The position numbers were made by a program, and so were the translations under genes. A stretch of 28,408 bases of DNA, taken from contig DASZMN010000098.1 of NCBI GenBank assembly GCA_035551835.1, forward strand, positions 1-28,408. Reading direction: 5' to 3'. This DNA is from Bog-473 sp035551835. Its GTDB lineage: Bacteria; Actinomycetota; Acidimicrobiia; Acidimicrobiales; RAAP-2. This document shows positions 21,859-28,408 of the stretch, one piece after another. The notes beneath the pieces are model-generated. The model had not been told where the DNA came from. It worked only from the letters and a program-made list of their open reading frames with translations, and ran no database searches. How positions within the stretch are numbered: position 1 is the first letter of the stretch; each line of letters opens with the position of its first letter.

Positions 21859-22745
21859 TAGGCGCTGTCTCCTCCAGTACCCCCACTTGTTCCATTCCCC
21901 CCGGTTCCTGCGGCCTCGGGCGACCCACCGGCGCCCGCTCCCTCGGTCGTGGCGCCCGCCGGAGCGCCGGTCGGAGCGCCGGTCGGAGCGCCGGATGCGC
22001 CGGATGCGCCGCCCTCGTCGCCCGACGACAGCGCCGCCGCCTCAGGCGTCCCCAACTCGGCCCGCAACGCGGCGAGCTCGTTGTCCACCTGTGACGTCGA
22101 CGACACCTTGTCGAGCTCCTTCTGGATGTCGTCCACCGGTGTCGACAGGTCATTCAGCGCCCCCGACGCCAGCAGCTCGTCGATGGCGCCGGCCCGCGCC
22201 TGCATCGAGGCGATCTTGTCCTGGGCCCGCTGCATCGTCGCGCCGGCGTCCTTGCTCGATGTGGAGATCCCCGACACCGCCTCGCCCACCTTGGTCTGGG
22301 CCTCGGCGGCGGTGTACGACGCCTTCATCGTTTCCTTCTGGGTGCGGAAGCGCTCGACGCGGATCTGCAGCTCCTGCGAGGTCTGGACGAGCTTCTGCTC
22401 CTGGTCGGTGATCTGGTCGTGCTGGGTCTTGAGCTCGGCCAGTTGCTCGCCCAACGCGGCCCGCCGCGAGAGCGCCTCGCGGGCCAGGTCCTCGTTGCCC
22501 TGCGACAGCGCCGCCTTGGCCTGACCCTGCAGCTTGTCGGCCTGCTTCTGCAGCCCCTGCGCCTGCAGCTCGATCCGCTTGCGGGCCGTCGCCACGTCCG
22601 CCACGCCCCGCCGCACCTTCGTGAGCTGCTCGACCTGGCGCTCGTAGGAGAGGTCAAGGGTGTCGCGGGGGTCCTCCATCTTGTCGAGGGCCTTGTTGGC
22701 CTTCGACCGGAAGATGTCGAGGAACCGTTGGAACGTGCCTGCCAT
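21858..22745 (-). CDS. pspA: PspA/IM30 family envelope-stress protein
   Basis: A 295-residue PspA/IM30 protein that binds stressed membranes on the cytoplasmic face and forms ESCRT-III-like assemblies. The N-terminal amphipathic helix (GTFQRFLDIFRSKANKALDK) is followed by the long coiled coil to about residue 225 (MEDPRDTLDLSYERQVEQL and similar). The last 70 residues are a Gly/Ala/Thr/Pro-rich low-complexity tail encoded by 12-bp repeats, absent from classical PspA. The ATG at 22745 was chosen because homology starts there; an in-frame start 22 codons earlier is unlikely. No Shine-Dalgarno is seen, but a TATGCT box lies 8 nt upstream, suggesting a leaderless mRNA. It heads the pspA-htpX-pspAB-phosphatase operon and diverges from mca. 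Confidence 0.94.
   Translation of the reverse strand: MAGTFQRFLDIFRSKANKALDKMEDPRDTLDLSYERQVEQLTKVRRGVADVATARKRIELQAQGLQKQADKLQGQAKAALSQGNEDLAREALSRRAALGEQLAELKTQHDQITDQEQKLVQTSQELQIRVERFRTQKETMKASYTAAEAQTKVGEAVSGISTSSKDAGATMQRAQDKIASMQARAGAIDELLASGALNDLSTPVDDIQKELDKVSSTSQVDNELAALRAELGTPEAAALSSGDEGGASGASGAPTGAPTGAPAGATTEGAGAGGSPEAAGTGGNGTSGGTGGDSA
21961..22010 (-). repeat. 12-bp and 9-bp tandem repeats in the pspA 3' end
   Basis: GGAGCGCCGGTC occurs twice in tandem (21961-21984), then GGAGCGCCGGAT and GCGCCGGAT units. They encode Gly-Ala-Pro-Thr and Gly-Ala-Ser repeats in the PspA tail. Confidence 0.85.
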
Positions 22746-22753
22746 GGGTATCG

Positions 22754-22759
22754 AGCATA
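22754..22759 (-). promoter_or_regulatory. candidate -10 box (TATGCT) for leaderless pspA
   Basis: On the minus strand TATGCT ends 8 nt before the pspA ATG, which lacks a Shine-Dalgarno. It fits TAnnnT and the spacing seen at other genes here. No -35 was recognised. Confidence 0.45.
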
Positions 22760-22869
22760 AGGCCCAGCGGGCCGGCGGGGGCACCGGCCGAGCGTCCGGT
22801 GCTCCATTCACGCACGAGATCCCTGCGCCGACCCGCCCACGCCCGGTCGGCCCTGCACAGGGTCGCCGC

Positions 22870-22875
22870 TAAGGT
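22870..22875 (+). promoter_or_regulatory. candidate -10 box (TAAGGT) for leaderless mca
   Basis: TAAGGT ends 7 nt before the mca GTG at 22883, where no Shine-Dalgarno is present. Together with the pspA box it makes a compact divergent promoter pair. Confidence 0.47.
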
Positions 22876-22882
22876 CGTCTGG

Positions 22883-23740
22883 GTGCCTGACCGCCTCTGC
22901 CTGTTGAGCGTCCACGCGCACCCCGACGACGAGGCCTCCAAGGGCGCCCCGACGGTGGCGAAATACCACGCCGAGGGCGTGCACGCCGTGCTGGTCTGCT
23001 GCACCGGCGGTGAGGAGGGGGACATCCTCAACCCCGCCATGGACACACCCGAGGTGCGGGCCGACATCGGGCGCATCCGGATGGCCGAGCTCAAGGCGTC
23101 GACCGGCATCATCGGCTACGACGACACGGTGCTGCTCGGCTACCGCGACTCGGGCATGCCCGACACCGAGGCCAACGCCAATCCCGCCTCGTTCGCCCAG
23201 GCCCCCCTCGACGAGGCGGTCGAGCGGCTCGTGGCGGTCATCCGCCGGGAGCGCCCCCAGGTCGTCATCACCTACGGCGAGGACCACTCGGGCTACCCGC
23301 ATCCGGACCACATCCGGGTGCATGACATCTCCGTCCTGGCCTTCGACTCCGCCGGTGATCCGGACAAGTACCCGGAGGCCGGACCGCCGTTCGCCCCCGC
23401 GAAGCTCTATTACTCGGTGTGGGCCGCCTCGCGCTTTCGCGAGATCCACGCCAAGTTCGAGGAGCTCGGGCTGAAGTCGCCGTTCGACGACAAATGGCTA
23501 GAGCGCATCGGGCAAGACGAGAAGTTCACGACGACGATCGACATCACTGCGTTCACCCAGGTGCGGTCCGAGGCGCTCAAGGCCCACGCCACCCAGGTCG
23601 ACCCGAACTCTCCCTTCTGGTTCGGGCTGCCGCCCGAGGTGATGCGCGACATCCACCCGACCGAGGAGTTCTTCCTCGCCCAGAGCCGCATCGGGCCGAC
23701 CGACGTGACCGAGGACGACCTCTTCGAGGGGATCCGCTAA
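22883..23740 (+). CDS. mca: mycothiol S-conjugate amidase Mca
   Basis: A 285-residue zinc amidase of the LmbE/PIG-L family. Mca cleaves mycothiol-toxin S-conjugates into a mercapturic acid and GlcN-Ins, the detoxification step of mycothiol-using actinobacteria. Zinc ligands appear in AHPDDEASKG (H13, D16) and HPDH (H140 or H143). The SKG after HPDDEA, GYRDSGMPDTEAN near 88-100 and the length near 290 favour Mca over the biosynthetic deacetylase MshB. The GTG at 22883 was chosen because homology begins at once (PDRLCLLSVHAHPDDE) and a TAAGGT box lies 7 nt upstream. It diverges from pspA and converges closely on the PH-like gene. Confidence 0.92.
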   Translation: MPDRLCLLSVHAHPDDEASKGAPTVAKYHAEGVHAVLVCCTGGEEGDILNPAMDTPEVRADIGRIRMAELKASTGIIGYDDTVLLGYRDSGMPDTEANANPASFAQAPLDEAVERLVAVIRRERPQVVITYGEDHSGYPHPDHIRVHDISVLAFDSAGDPDKYPEAGPPFAPAKLYYSVWAASRFREIHAKFEELGLKSPFDDKWLERIGQDEKFTTTIDITAFTQVRSEALKAHATQVDPNSPFWFGLPPEVMRDIHPTEEFFLAQSRIGPTDVTEDDLFEGIR

Positions 23741-23747
23741 GGGAGTC

Positions 23748-24524
23748 TCAGGCGACGGGGCCGAGGAAGCCCCAGCTGATGACGCCGGCGCTCTGCAGCA
23801 GGACGAGCGTCACGGCCGTGGCCAGCACGCCCAGCAGAGCGATCGTGACCACCGCCTTCCACGGCACCGGGAACGACCGGAGCGTGCGCCGTTGCTTCGC
23901 CTCCTGCCGCCGCGCTACCCGCGAGCGCCCGGGCGGGCGAGGGGCTGAGGCGGGTGTCGCGGCCGGGGCCGGGGCCGGTGATGGGGATGGGGATGGGGAT
24001 GGGGCCGGGGCCGCAACGGGTGTCACCGCAGCCGGAGCACTAGTCGCTGGAGCCGCCGCCGCGGCAGCCGCAGGAGCCGCCGCCGCAGCTTTGCGCGGTG
24101 CCGACTTTTGCCGCGGCTTCGGTTGGGCCGCCGACGCCTTGGTGGGCGCCGCCGACGCCGTGTTCGACGCCGTGCCGTTCTCGTCCACACCATCGAATCT
24201 CGGGGCGGGTCCCTCGGGCACGTAGGTCAGGGCGTCCGATGTGACGTCGCGCAGCAGGACCTCGAGGTCGTCGAGCGACCATCCGGGCACGACGAGCGGC
24301 GTGGTGGCGCCCCGGCCGCGCAGCGTCAGGAGGACGTAGCCCTTCCGCTCCTCGATCTCCCACTCCGACACGCGGTTCCACGCCATCTGCTGGACCGGGC
24401 GGCCGGGCCGGCGCACCTCGATGCCGGCCGGCGAGAGCCCGAGCTCGAACACGTCGGTGCCGCGCTTCTTCTGTCTCGAGTGCACCGAGACGCCTTGGAT
24501 GGTGGCGGTTGTCGTGGCGGTCAC
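23748..24524 (-). CDS. PH-like domain protein with Ala/Pro linker and C-terminal membrane anchor
   Basis: A 258-residue protein I cannot assign to a named family. Residues about 12-100 look like a small beta-rich, PH/GRAM-like domain (DVFELGLSPAGIEVRRPG, NRVSEWEIEERKGYVLLTLRG). Residues about 110-200 are an Ala/Pro/Ser/Lys low-complexity linker. A basic stretch (RVARRQEAKQRRTLRS) then precedes one transmembrane helix at about 224-246, near the end. This predicts a cytoplasmic domain tethered by a C-terminal anchor. The GTG start is 4 nt after the YdjC-like stop, so it is the last gene of the purK-purE-YdjC operon. Function is unknown. Confidence 0.8.
   Translation of the reverse strand: MTATTTATIQGVSVHSRQKKRGTDVFELGLSPAGIEVRRPGRPVQQMAWNRVSEWEIEERKGYVLLTLRGRGATTPLVVPGWSLDDLEVLLRDVTSDALTYVPEGPAPRFDGVDENGTASNTASAAPTKASAAQPKPRQKSAPRKAAAAAPAAAAAAAPATSAPAAVTPVAAPAPSPSPSPSPAPAPAATPASAPRPPGRSRVARRQEAKQRRTLRSFPVPWKAVVTIALLGVLATAVTLVLLQSAGVISWGFLGPVA
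23961..24010 (-). repeat. GGGGAT/GGGGCC hexanucleotide repeats in the PH-like gene
   Basis: Three GGGGAT units (23983-24000) are flanked by GGGGCC units. They encode the Ser-Pro/Ala-Pro part of the linker. The G runs on the plus strand could form a G-quadruplex opposite the template. Confidence 0.8.
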
Positions 24525-24528
24525 CGAT

Positions 24529-25374
24529 TCAGCCCCCGGCCCGCGCCAGGTCGCGCAGGGGCCGGTATCCGATCAGGGTGGCGCCCACCTCGTCGAGGGA
24601 GCGCCGGATCCAGTCCTCTTTGCAGATCATCTCGTAGTCGTCCACCCGGGTCATCCAGTCGTCGGTCGCCAGCGAGCGCAGCTCGGCGCTGTCGACGGCC
24701 GGGTGCAGCAGAAATTCGGTCACGCCGGGCCGCAGTGTCGCAAAGTCCCGCTCGAAGGTCTGGCGGGATCCGACGCCGCCCATGTAGCGAAAGTGGTCGG
24801 TGAACACCGCCCCCGCCTCGGCGGCGACGGCGCGGGCGGGAAAGCCCATGTAGCGCTCGGTGGCCGGGGTCACCATCCGCAACGGGAGGCCGAACTCGAT
24901 CGCCAGGTTGAGGTAGACGTCGAAGAACTCGGGCCGCAGCTGCAGCGTGCCCATGTGGGAGTCGAGGTGGCTGACGTCGAAGCCCCACAGGATCGCCCGC
25001 TCAATCTGCGCCCGGCACTCGCGGCGGACCTCGTCGAGGTCGGCGTGGTCCCAGACGTCCTCGACCGTGCTCGGGAAGCCCCCGTCGCCGCCGAGGAGCG
25101 ACGGCGCGTGCGTGATCGGCCCCCAGCGGTAGAGCTCGTACTCCGCGTTGAGCGTGAGATGCACACCGACGTCCTCGCCCCGGTAGCGGCTGGACGCTTC
25201 GCGGGCCCACGGGCACGGCACCATGAGCGTGGCGCTGGTGACGGTCCCCGTGGCGAGGCACTCGAAGACGCCCACGTTGGCCGAGTGGCACGAACCGAGA
25301 TCGTCCGCATTGATGATGACCAGTTTGGCGTCGGCCGAATAGCCGAGCCGCTGCGCCAAATTCCCCTCAGCCAT
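24529..25374 (-). CDS. ChbG/YdjC-like carbohydrate deacetylase
   Basis: A 281-residue protein of the YdjC/ChbG family, which removes N-acetyl groups from sugars such as chitooligosaccharides with a divalent metal. The metal and catalytic motifs are present: NADDLGSCHSANVG at about 22-35 (Asp pair), GVHLTLNAEY near 70, and SHLDSHMG at about 130-137 (His-x-Asp...His). Beyond these, the C-terminal third (VTEFLLHPAVDSAELR) fits the family. The ATG at 25374 was chosen as the start of homology; it overlaps the purE stop by 8 nt. An in-frame GTG upstream would add 13 residues. The gene is in a purine operon, which is not an obvious metabolic partner; the substrate is unknown. Confidence 0.87.
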   Translation of the reverse strand: MAEGNLAQRLGYSADAKLVIINADDLGSCHSANVGVFECLATGTVTSATLMVPCPWAREASSRYRGEDVGVHLTLNAEYELYRWGPITHAPSLLGGDGGFPSTVEDVWDHADLDEVRRECRAQIERAILWGFDVSHLDSHMGTLQLRPEFFDVYLNLAIEFGLPLRMVTPATERYMGFPARAVAAEAGAVFTDHFRYMGGVGSRQTFERDFATLRPGVTEFLLHPAVDSAELRSLATDDWMTRVDDYEMICKEDWIRRSLDEVGATLIGYRPLRDLARAGG

Positions 25375-25876
25375 CGTGTCGTGCTCCTCCGGACACGTCG
25401 GCGTCTTGGGCACGCGCGTCCGCTGCGATCTCCTCCTGGAACGCCTCCATTCTGCCAGCCAGCCCTGCGTCCTCCAGCCCGAGGATGCGGACGGCCAGCA
25501 GACCGGCGTTGCGGGCGCCGTTCACGGCCATGGTGGCGACGGGCACACCCCGGGGCATCTGCACGATGGAGAGCAGGCTGTCCAGGCCGTCGAGCTGCGA
25601 CAGCGCGACCGGGACGCCGATCACCGGCAGGCGGGTCACCGAGGCCAGCATCCCCGGCAGGTGGGCGGCGCCGCCCGCCCCGGCGATCAGGACGCGCAGG
25701 CCCCGCCCGGCCGCCTCCTGCCCGAAGGTGAGCATGTCGCGGGGCGTCCGGTGCGCAGAGACCACCCGGACCTCGTGCGCCACGTCGAAGCGCTCGAGCA
25801 TTTCGACGGCGCCCCCCATGACCGGGAGATCGGAGGAGCTGCCCATCACGACGGCGACCAGTGACGGCCCGCTCAC
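25367..25876 (-). CDS. purE: N5-carboxyaminoimidazole ribonucleotide mutase PurE
   Basis: A 169-residue class I PurE, which moves the carboxylate of N5-CAIR to give CAIR in de novo purine synthesis. Signature stretches are VAVVMGSSSDLPVM at about 7-20, VVSAHRTPRDM at about 38-48, AGAGGAAHLPGM at about 65-76, and PVIGVPV near 84. Length is normal. Its GTG start overlaps the purK stop (GTGA), so the two consecutive pathway steps are translationally coupled. It acts as an octamer in the cytoplasm in known cases. Confidence 0.96.
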   Translation of the reverse strand: MSGPSLVAVVMGSSSDLPVMGGAVEMLERFDVAHEVRVVSAHRTPRDMLTFGQEAAGRGLRVLIAGAGGAAHLPGMLASVTRLPVIGVPVALSQLDGLDSLLSIVQMPRGVPVATMAVNGARNAGLLAVRILGLEDAGLAGRMEAFQEEIAADARAQDADVSGGARHDG

Positions 25877-27063
25877 GACGCGGCGTCCGCCGGCAGCTCG
25901 AGCCCCTCGGGGAGGGGCGTGCCGAGCGCACGCGCCGCCGACCAGGCGCGGGCCCGCACCACCCCTGCGTCATCGCCGCACACCGTCACGTGCCCCAGTT
26001 TGCGTCCCGATCGCGGTTGCTTGCCATACAGGTGGACGTGGGCCCCGTCGACGGCGAGGCCCCGGGCCAAGAGCTGCGCCGGGTTCTCGCCCGCCGGGCC
26101 GCCGAACACGTTGACGCTGGCCACCTGGGCGTGCTGGGGTGCCGTCGATCCGAGGGGCAGGTCCAACACGGCGCGGAGGTGGTTCTCGAACTGCGAGGTC
26201 ACCGCGCCCTCGATCGTCCAGTGCCCCGAGTTGTGCGGGCGGGTGGCCACCTCGTTGACCAGCAGGCGTCCTCCCGACCAGAAGAGCTCGACGGCCATCA
26301 CCCCCACGGCGCCGACGATCTCGGCCACCTTCTGCCCGAGGGCGGATGCCGCCTCGCCCACCTCGCGGTCGAGGCCGCCGGGCACGAGCACCTCGCGGCA
26401 CACGCCGCCGACCTGCGCCGTCTCCACCGCCGGCCAGGCGACCGACGCACCCGAAGGACGCCGGGCGACCAGCACCGCCAGCTCGGCGTCGAGCGGGAGC
26501 AGCTCCTCCACCACGACGCGCCCGCCGATGTGGGCCAGGACCTCGGCGGCCTCCGCCTCGTCACCCACCGGCCAGACACCCTTGCCGTCGTAGCCGCCCC
26601 GTGCCGCCTTGAGCATCACCGGCCACGCGTGCCCGGCCGCGAAGCGGACCACCGCCGCGAGCGCATGGGGCCCGCCGTCGACGATCTCGTACCCCGGCAC
26701 GGGCACGCCGGCGGCGTCGAGGACGCGCCGCATGTGGGCCTTGTCGACCGCGAACTCCAGCGTCTGAGCGCCGGGCCGCAGGGCGAACCCCTCCGCGGCG
26801 AGCCCGGCGACGATGTCGAGGTCGACCTGCTCGTGGTCGAAGGTCACGACGGCGCAGCGCTCGGCCAGCGCGCGGAGGTCGCGCTCGACGAAAGGTGATC
26901 CGAGGACCACCTCGGAGGCCACCCCGCAGGCGGCGTCGTCGGGGCGTTCCGCCAGCACGGCCATGGACAGGCCGAGCGCGCTCGCCGCCTCTCCGGCCAT
27001 GCGCGCCAGCTGTCCAGCCCCGACGAATCCGACGTCGTGCGTGCTCAGGTCGTTCGCCCCCAT
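25873..27063 (-). CDS. purK: 5-(carboxyamino)imidazole ribonucleotide synthase PurK
   Basis: A 396-residue ATP-grasp enzyme that converts AIR, ATP and bicarbonate to N5-CAIR, supplying PurE. The N-terminal GFVGAGQLARM at about 12-22 binds nucleotide substrate, the ATP-grasp region shows MLKAARGGYDGKG at about 150-162, and the C-terminal lobe has NEVATRPHNSGHWT at about 270-283. It is the first gene of the operon purK-purE-YdjC-PH-like protein. No Shine-Dalgarno precedes the ATG. A TATGCG hexamer lies 9 nt upstream, but it lacks the last T of the TAnnnT pattern, so leaderless expression is only possible. It diverges from the F420-type oxidoreductase gene across 64 bp. Confidence 0.96.
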   Translation of the reverse strand: MGANDLSTHDVGFVGAGQLARMAGEAASALGLSMAVLAERPDDAACGVASEVVLGSPFVERDLRALAERCAVVTFDHEQVDLDIVAGLAAEGFALRPGAQTLEFAVDKAHMRRVLDAAGVPVPGYEIVDGGPHALAAVVRFAAGHAWPVMLKAARGGYDGKGVWPVGDEAEAAEVLAHIGGRVVVEELLPLDAELAVLVARRPSGASVAWPAVETAQVGGVCREVLVPGGLDREVGEAASALGQKVAEIVGAVGVMAVELFWSGGRLLVNEVATRPHNSGHWTIEGAVTSQFENHLRAVLDLPLGSTAPQHAQVASVNVFGGPAGENPAQLLARGLAVDGAHVHLYGKQPRSGRKLGHVTVCGDDAGVVRARAWSAARALGTPLPEGLELPADAAS

Positions 27064-27127
27064 CGGGTGATTCGCATAGACAGGGGGGCTGACACAACCG
27101 GCAGACTACGCGAGGAGTCCGAGGACC

Positions 27128-28048
27128 ATGGCCAAGCAACTGCGCATCGGGGGTCTGCTCGATGTGGATCAGCCCCTGCCCCGCATCGTGGCGCAACTGC
27201 AGCAATTCGAGGAGGCCGGCTTCGACCACGCCTTCGCCTCACAGATCTTCGGGCCCGACGCGCTCACGCTGCTGGCCGTCTTGGGGGCGCAGGTGCCCCG
27301 CATCAGCCTGGGCACGGGCGTCGTGCCCATCTACCCGCGGCACCCGATGATGCTGGCCCAACAGGCCCTCACGGTGCAGGCCGCGACGGACAACCGCCTG
27401 ATCCTCGGCATCGGCCTGTCGCACCAGGTGGTTGTCGAGGGGATGTGGGGGATGAGCTTCGACAAGCCGTACGCCTACATGAGGGAGTATCTCGATTCGC
27501 TCATGCCGATGCTGCGGGGTGAGACGGTATCGAGCGCAGGCGAGCGGGTGACGACGAACGCGTTCCAGGCCGTGGGCGTGCGCGGGGTTGGCACGCCGCC
27601 GGTGCTCGTGGCGGCGCTGGGCACAGCCATGCTGAAGCTCGCCGGACGGGTGGCCGACGGGACCATCACGTGGATGACCGGGACGGCGACGATCGCGGAT
27701 CACATCGTGCCGACGATCGCGGCGGCGGCCGAAGCGGCGGGCCGGCCGGCGCCGCGCGTGTTCGTCTCGTTGCCCGTCGCGGTCACCGACGACGTCGAGG
27801 CGGCGAAGGCGCGCCTCAACAAGGATCTCGCCATCTATCCGACCCTGCCCTCCTACAAGGCGATGCTCGACAAGGAAGGCGCGGAGACCCCGGCCGACGT
27901 GGGTTTCGTCGGGGACGAGGAGACGGTGGCGGCGTCGATCGCCAAGCTGGTGGACGCAGGCGCCACGGACTTCGGTGCGGCGATCATCGGGGACGCCGCC
28001 GAGCGCGAGCGGGGCTTCGCCCTGATCAGCGAGCTCGCCAAAGGCTGA
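27128..28048 (+). CDS. LLM class (luciferase-like) F420-type oxidoreductase
   Basis: A 306-residue luciferase-like TIM-barrel oxidoreductase of the kind that uses F420 in actinobacteria. Recognisable parts are GFDHAFASQIFGPDALTLLA (about 32-51), RISLGTGVVPIYPRHPMMLAQQA (about 58-80), then LILGIGLSHQVV (about 94-105) and PPVLVAALGTAMLKLAG (about 156-172). Length is normal, unlike the shortened relative at 6118. The reaction is unknown; members reduce enoyl, keto or other electrophilic substrates. The ATG at 27128 has a GAGGAG/GAGGA ribosome binding site just upstream. A hairpin terminator follows the stop by 36 nt. Confidence 0.92.
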   Translation: MAKQLRIGGLLDVDQPLPRIVAQLQQFEEAGFDHAFASQIFGPDALTLLAVLGAQVPRISLGTGVVPIYPRHPMMLAQQALTVQAATDNRLILGIGLSHQVVVEGMWGMSFDKPYAYMREYLDSLMPMLRGETVSSAGERVTTNAFQAVGVRGVGTPPVLVAALGTAMLKLAGRVADGTITWMTGTATIADHIVPTIAAAAEAAGRPAPRVFVSLPVAVTDDVEAAKARLNKDLAIYPTLPSYKAMLDKEGAETPADVGFVGDEETVAASIAKLVDAGATDFGAAIIGDAAERERGFALISELAKG

Positions 28049-28084
28049 GCGCAAGGGCTCTTTTTGCGGCTCTTGCGGGACCTT

Positions 28085-28108
28085 GCGGGACCTTCGTGGT
28101 CCCGCTTT
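28085..28108. terminator. stem-loop terminator between convergent genes
   Basis: GCGGGACC (28085-28092) and GGTCCCGC (28098-28105) form a perfect 8-bp stem with a TTCGT loop, followed by TTT on the plus strand. It lies between the oxidoreductase stop and the convergent DsbA-family stop. TTGCGGGACC is duplicated in tandem (28073-28092), so a second left arm could compete for the same right arm. Confidence 0.68.
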
Positions 28109-28110
28109 GC

Positions 28111-28408
28111 TCAGCGATCGAGCGTCGTGAACTTGAATTCGTTGAGGTCGGGCAGTGAGTCGAAGAGCTCCAGCACGCCCTCTACGTTGCGGCGCGCCAG
28201 GGCAGCGTCGCCTCGGGGCCGACTCATGATCCGCACGAACGCCGCACGCCCGTCGACCACGAAGGTTGGGACACCGAAGGCCGACCACTCGTTGACGGCC
28301 AGCTCGTGGGACCGGCGGATCTCCTGGATCGGCGCGCCCGACTCCACCTCGGCGATCACCTTGTCGCCTGGGACGTCGACGCCGTCGAGGACCCCTGCCA
28401 CCACTTCG
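28111..28408 (-). CDS. DsbA-family/mycothiol-dependent nitroreductase-like protein, C-terminal part
   Basis: The last 98 or so codons of a gene whose start lies beyond the window. The FGVPTFVVDGRAAFVRIMSRP segment contains the cis-Pro motif (VPT) of thioredoxin-fold DsbA proteins, and the following GD...FDSLPDLNEFKFTTLDR end resembles Rv2466c-type mycothiol-dependent nitroreductases and related 2-hydroxychromene-2-carboxylate isomerase-like proteins. The catalytic CxxC/CxxS region is off the window, so redox activity cannot be judged. With mca nearby, a mycothiol link is plausible. The GTG at 28404 is internal; the frame stays open to the edge. Confidence 0.78.
   Translation of the reverse strand, partial: EVVAGVLDGVDVPGDKVIAEVESGAPIQEIRRSHELAVNEWSAFGVPTFVVDGRAAFVRIMSRPRGDAALARRNVEGVLELFDSLPDLNEFKFTTLDR

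Overview
The window looks like a chromosomal segment of a high-GC actinobacterium, most likely class Acidimicrobiia or a near relative; this is inference from gene content, not a database match. The evidence is very GC-rich coding sequence, an actinobacterial DUF2469 gene next to ribosomal protein L19, mycothiol-type genes (Mca and the end of an Rv2466c-like DsbA protein), an F420-type luciferase-like oxidoreductase, a WhiG-class sigma factor, and a secreted TIG-repeat protein with C-terminal 'DGGVFTFGD' repeats.

Layout. 1-980: end of rplS with an unusual acidic repeat tail, DUF2469, and a YraN nuclease-fold protein. 1008-3086: a crotonase-family protein, a minimal NfeD-like OB-fold protein and an SPFH/stomatin protein. 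3087-3487: a noncoding gap. 3488-6012: comM and dprA, the DNA-uptake/recombination pair, overlapping by 4 nt. 6118-8885: a shortened luciferase-like protein whose end is a G-run tract, overlapping an acyltransferase-3/SGNH O-acyltransferase. 8914-12624 (minus): a 1236-residue secreted protein with eight TIG domains and six C-terminal repeats. 13128-14815: fumC and a pterin-carbinolamine dehydratase. 14805-19359: a regulatory cluster of a MerR-PAS-PAS-GAF protein, a small HTH protein, a stand-alone EAL phosphodiesterase and a WhiG/FliA-type sigma factor, arranged in alternating orientations. 19367-22745 (minus): an envelope-stress operon pspA-htpX-pspAB-tyrosine phosphatase. 22883-23740: mca. 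23748-27063 (minus): purK-purE-YdjC deacetylase-PH-like membrane protein, tightly packed. 27128-28048: F420-type oxidoreductase. 28111-28408 (minus): partial DsbA-family gene.

How the genes work together. Most of the core is housekeeping (translation, TCA cycle, purine synthesis, competence). Two membrane-integrity modules (NfeD/SPFH and PspA/HtpX/PspAB) lie in the same window. The 14.8-19.4 kb cluster combines a sensory DNA-binding protein, a c-di-GMP-degrading enzyme and a sigma factor of the class that c-di-GMP controls in Streptomyces, and is the best candidate for a less-described signalling system. A second pattern runs across the window: six or seven unlinked genes have a TAnnnT box 7-8 nt before a start codon and no Shine-Dalgarno, the signature of leaderless transcription.

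I see no tRNA, rRNA, insertion sequence, CRISPR array or phage gene.
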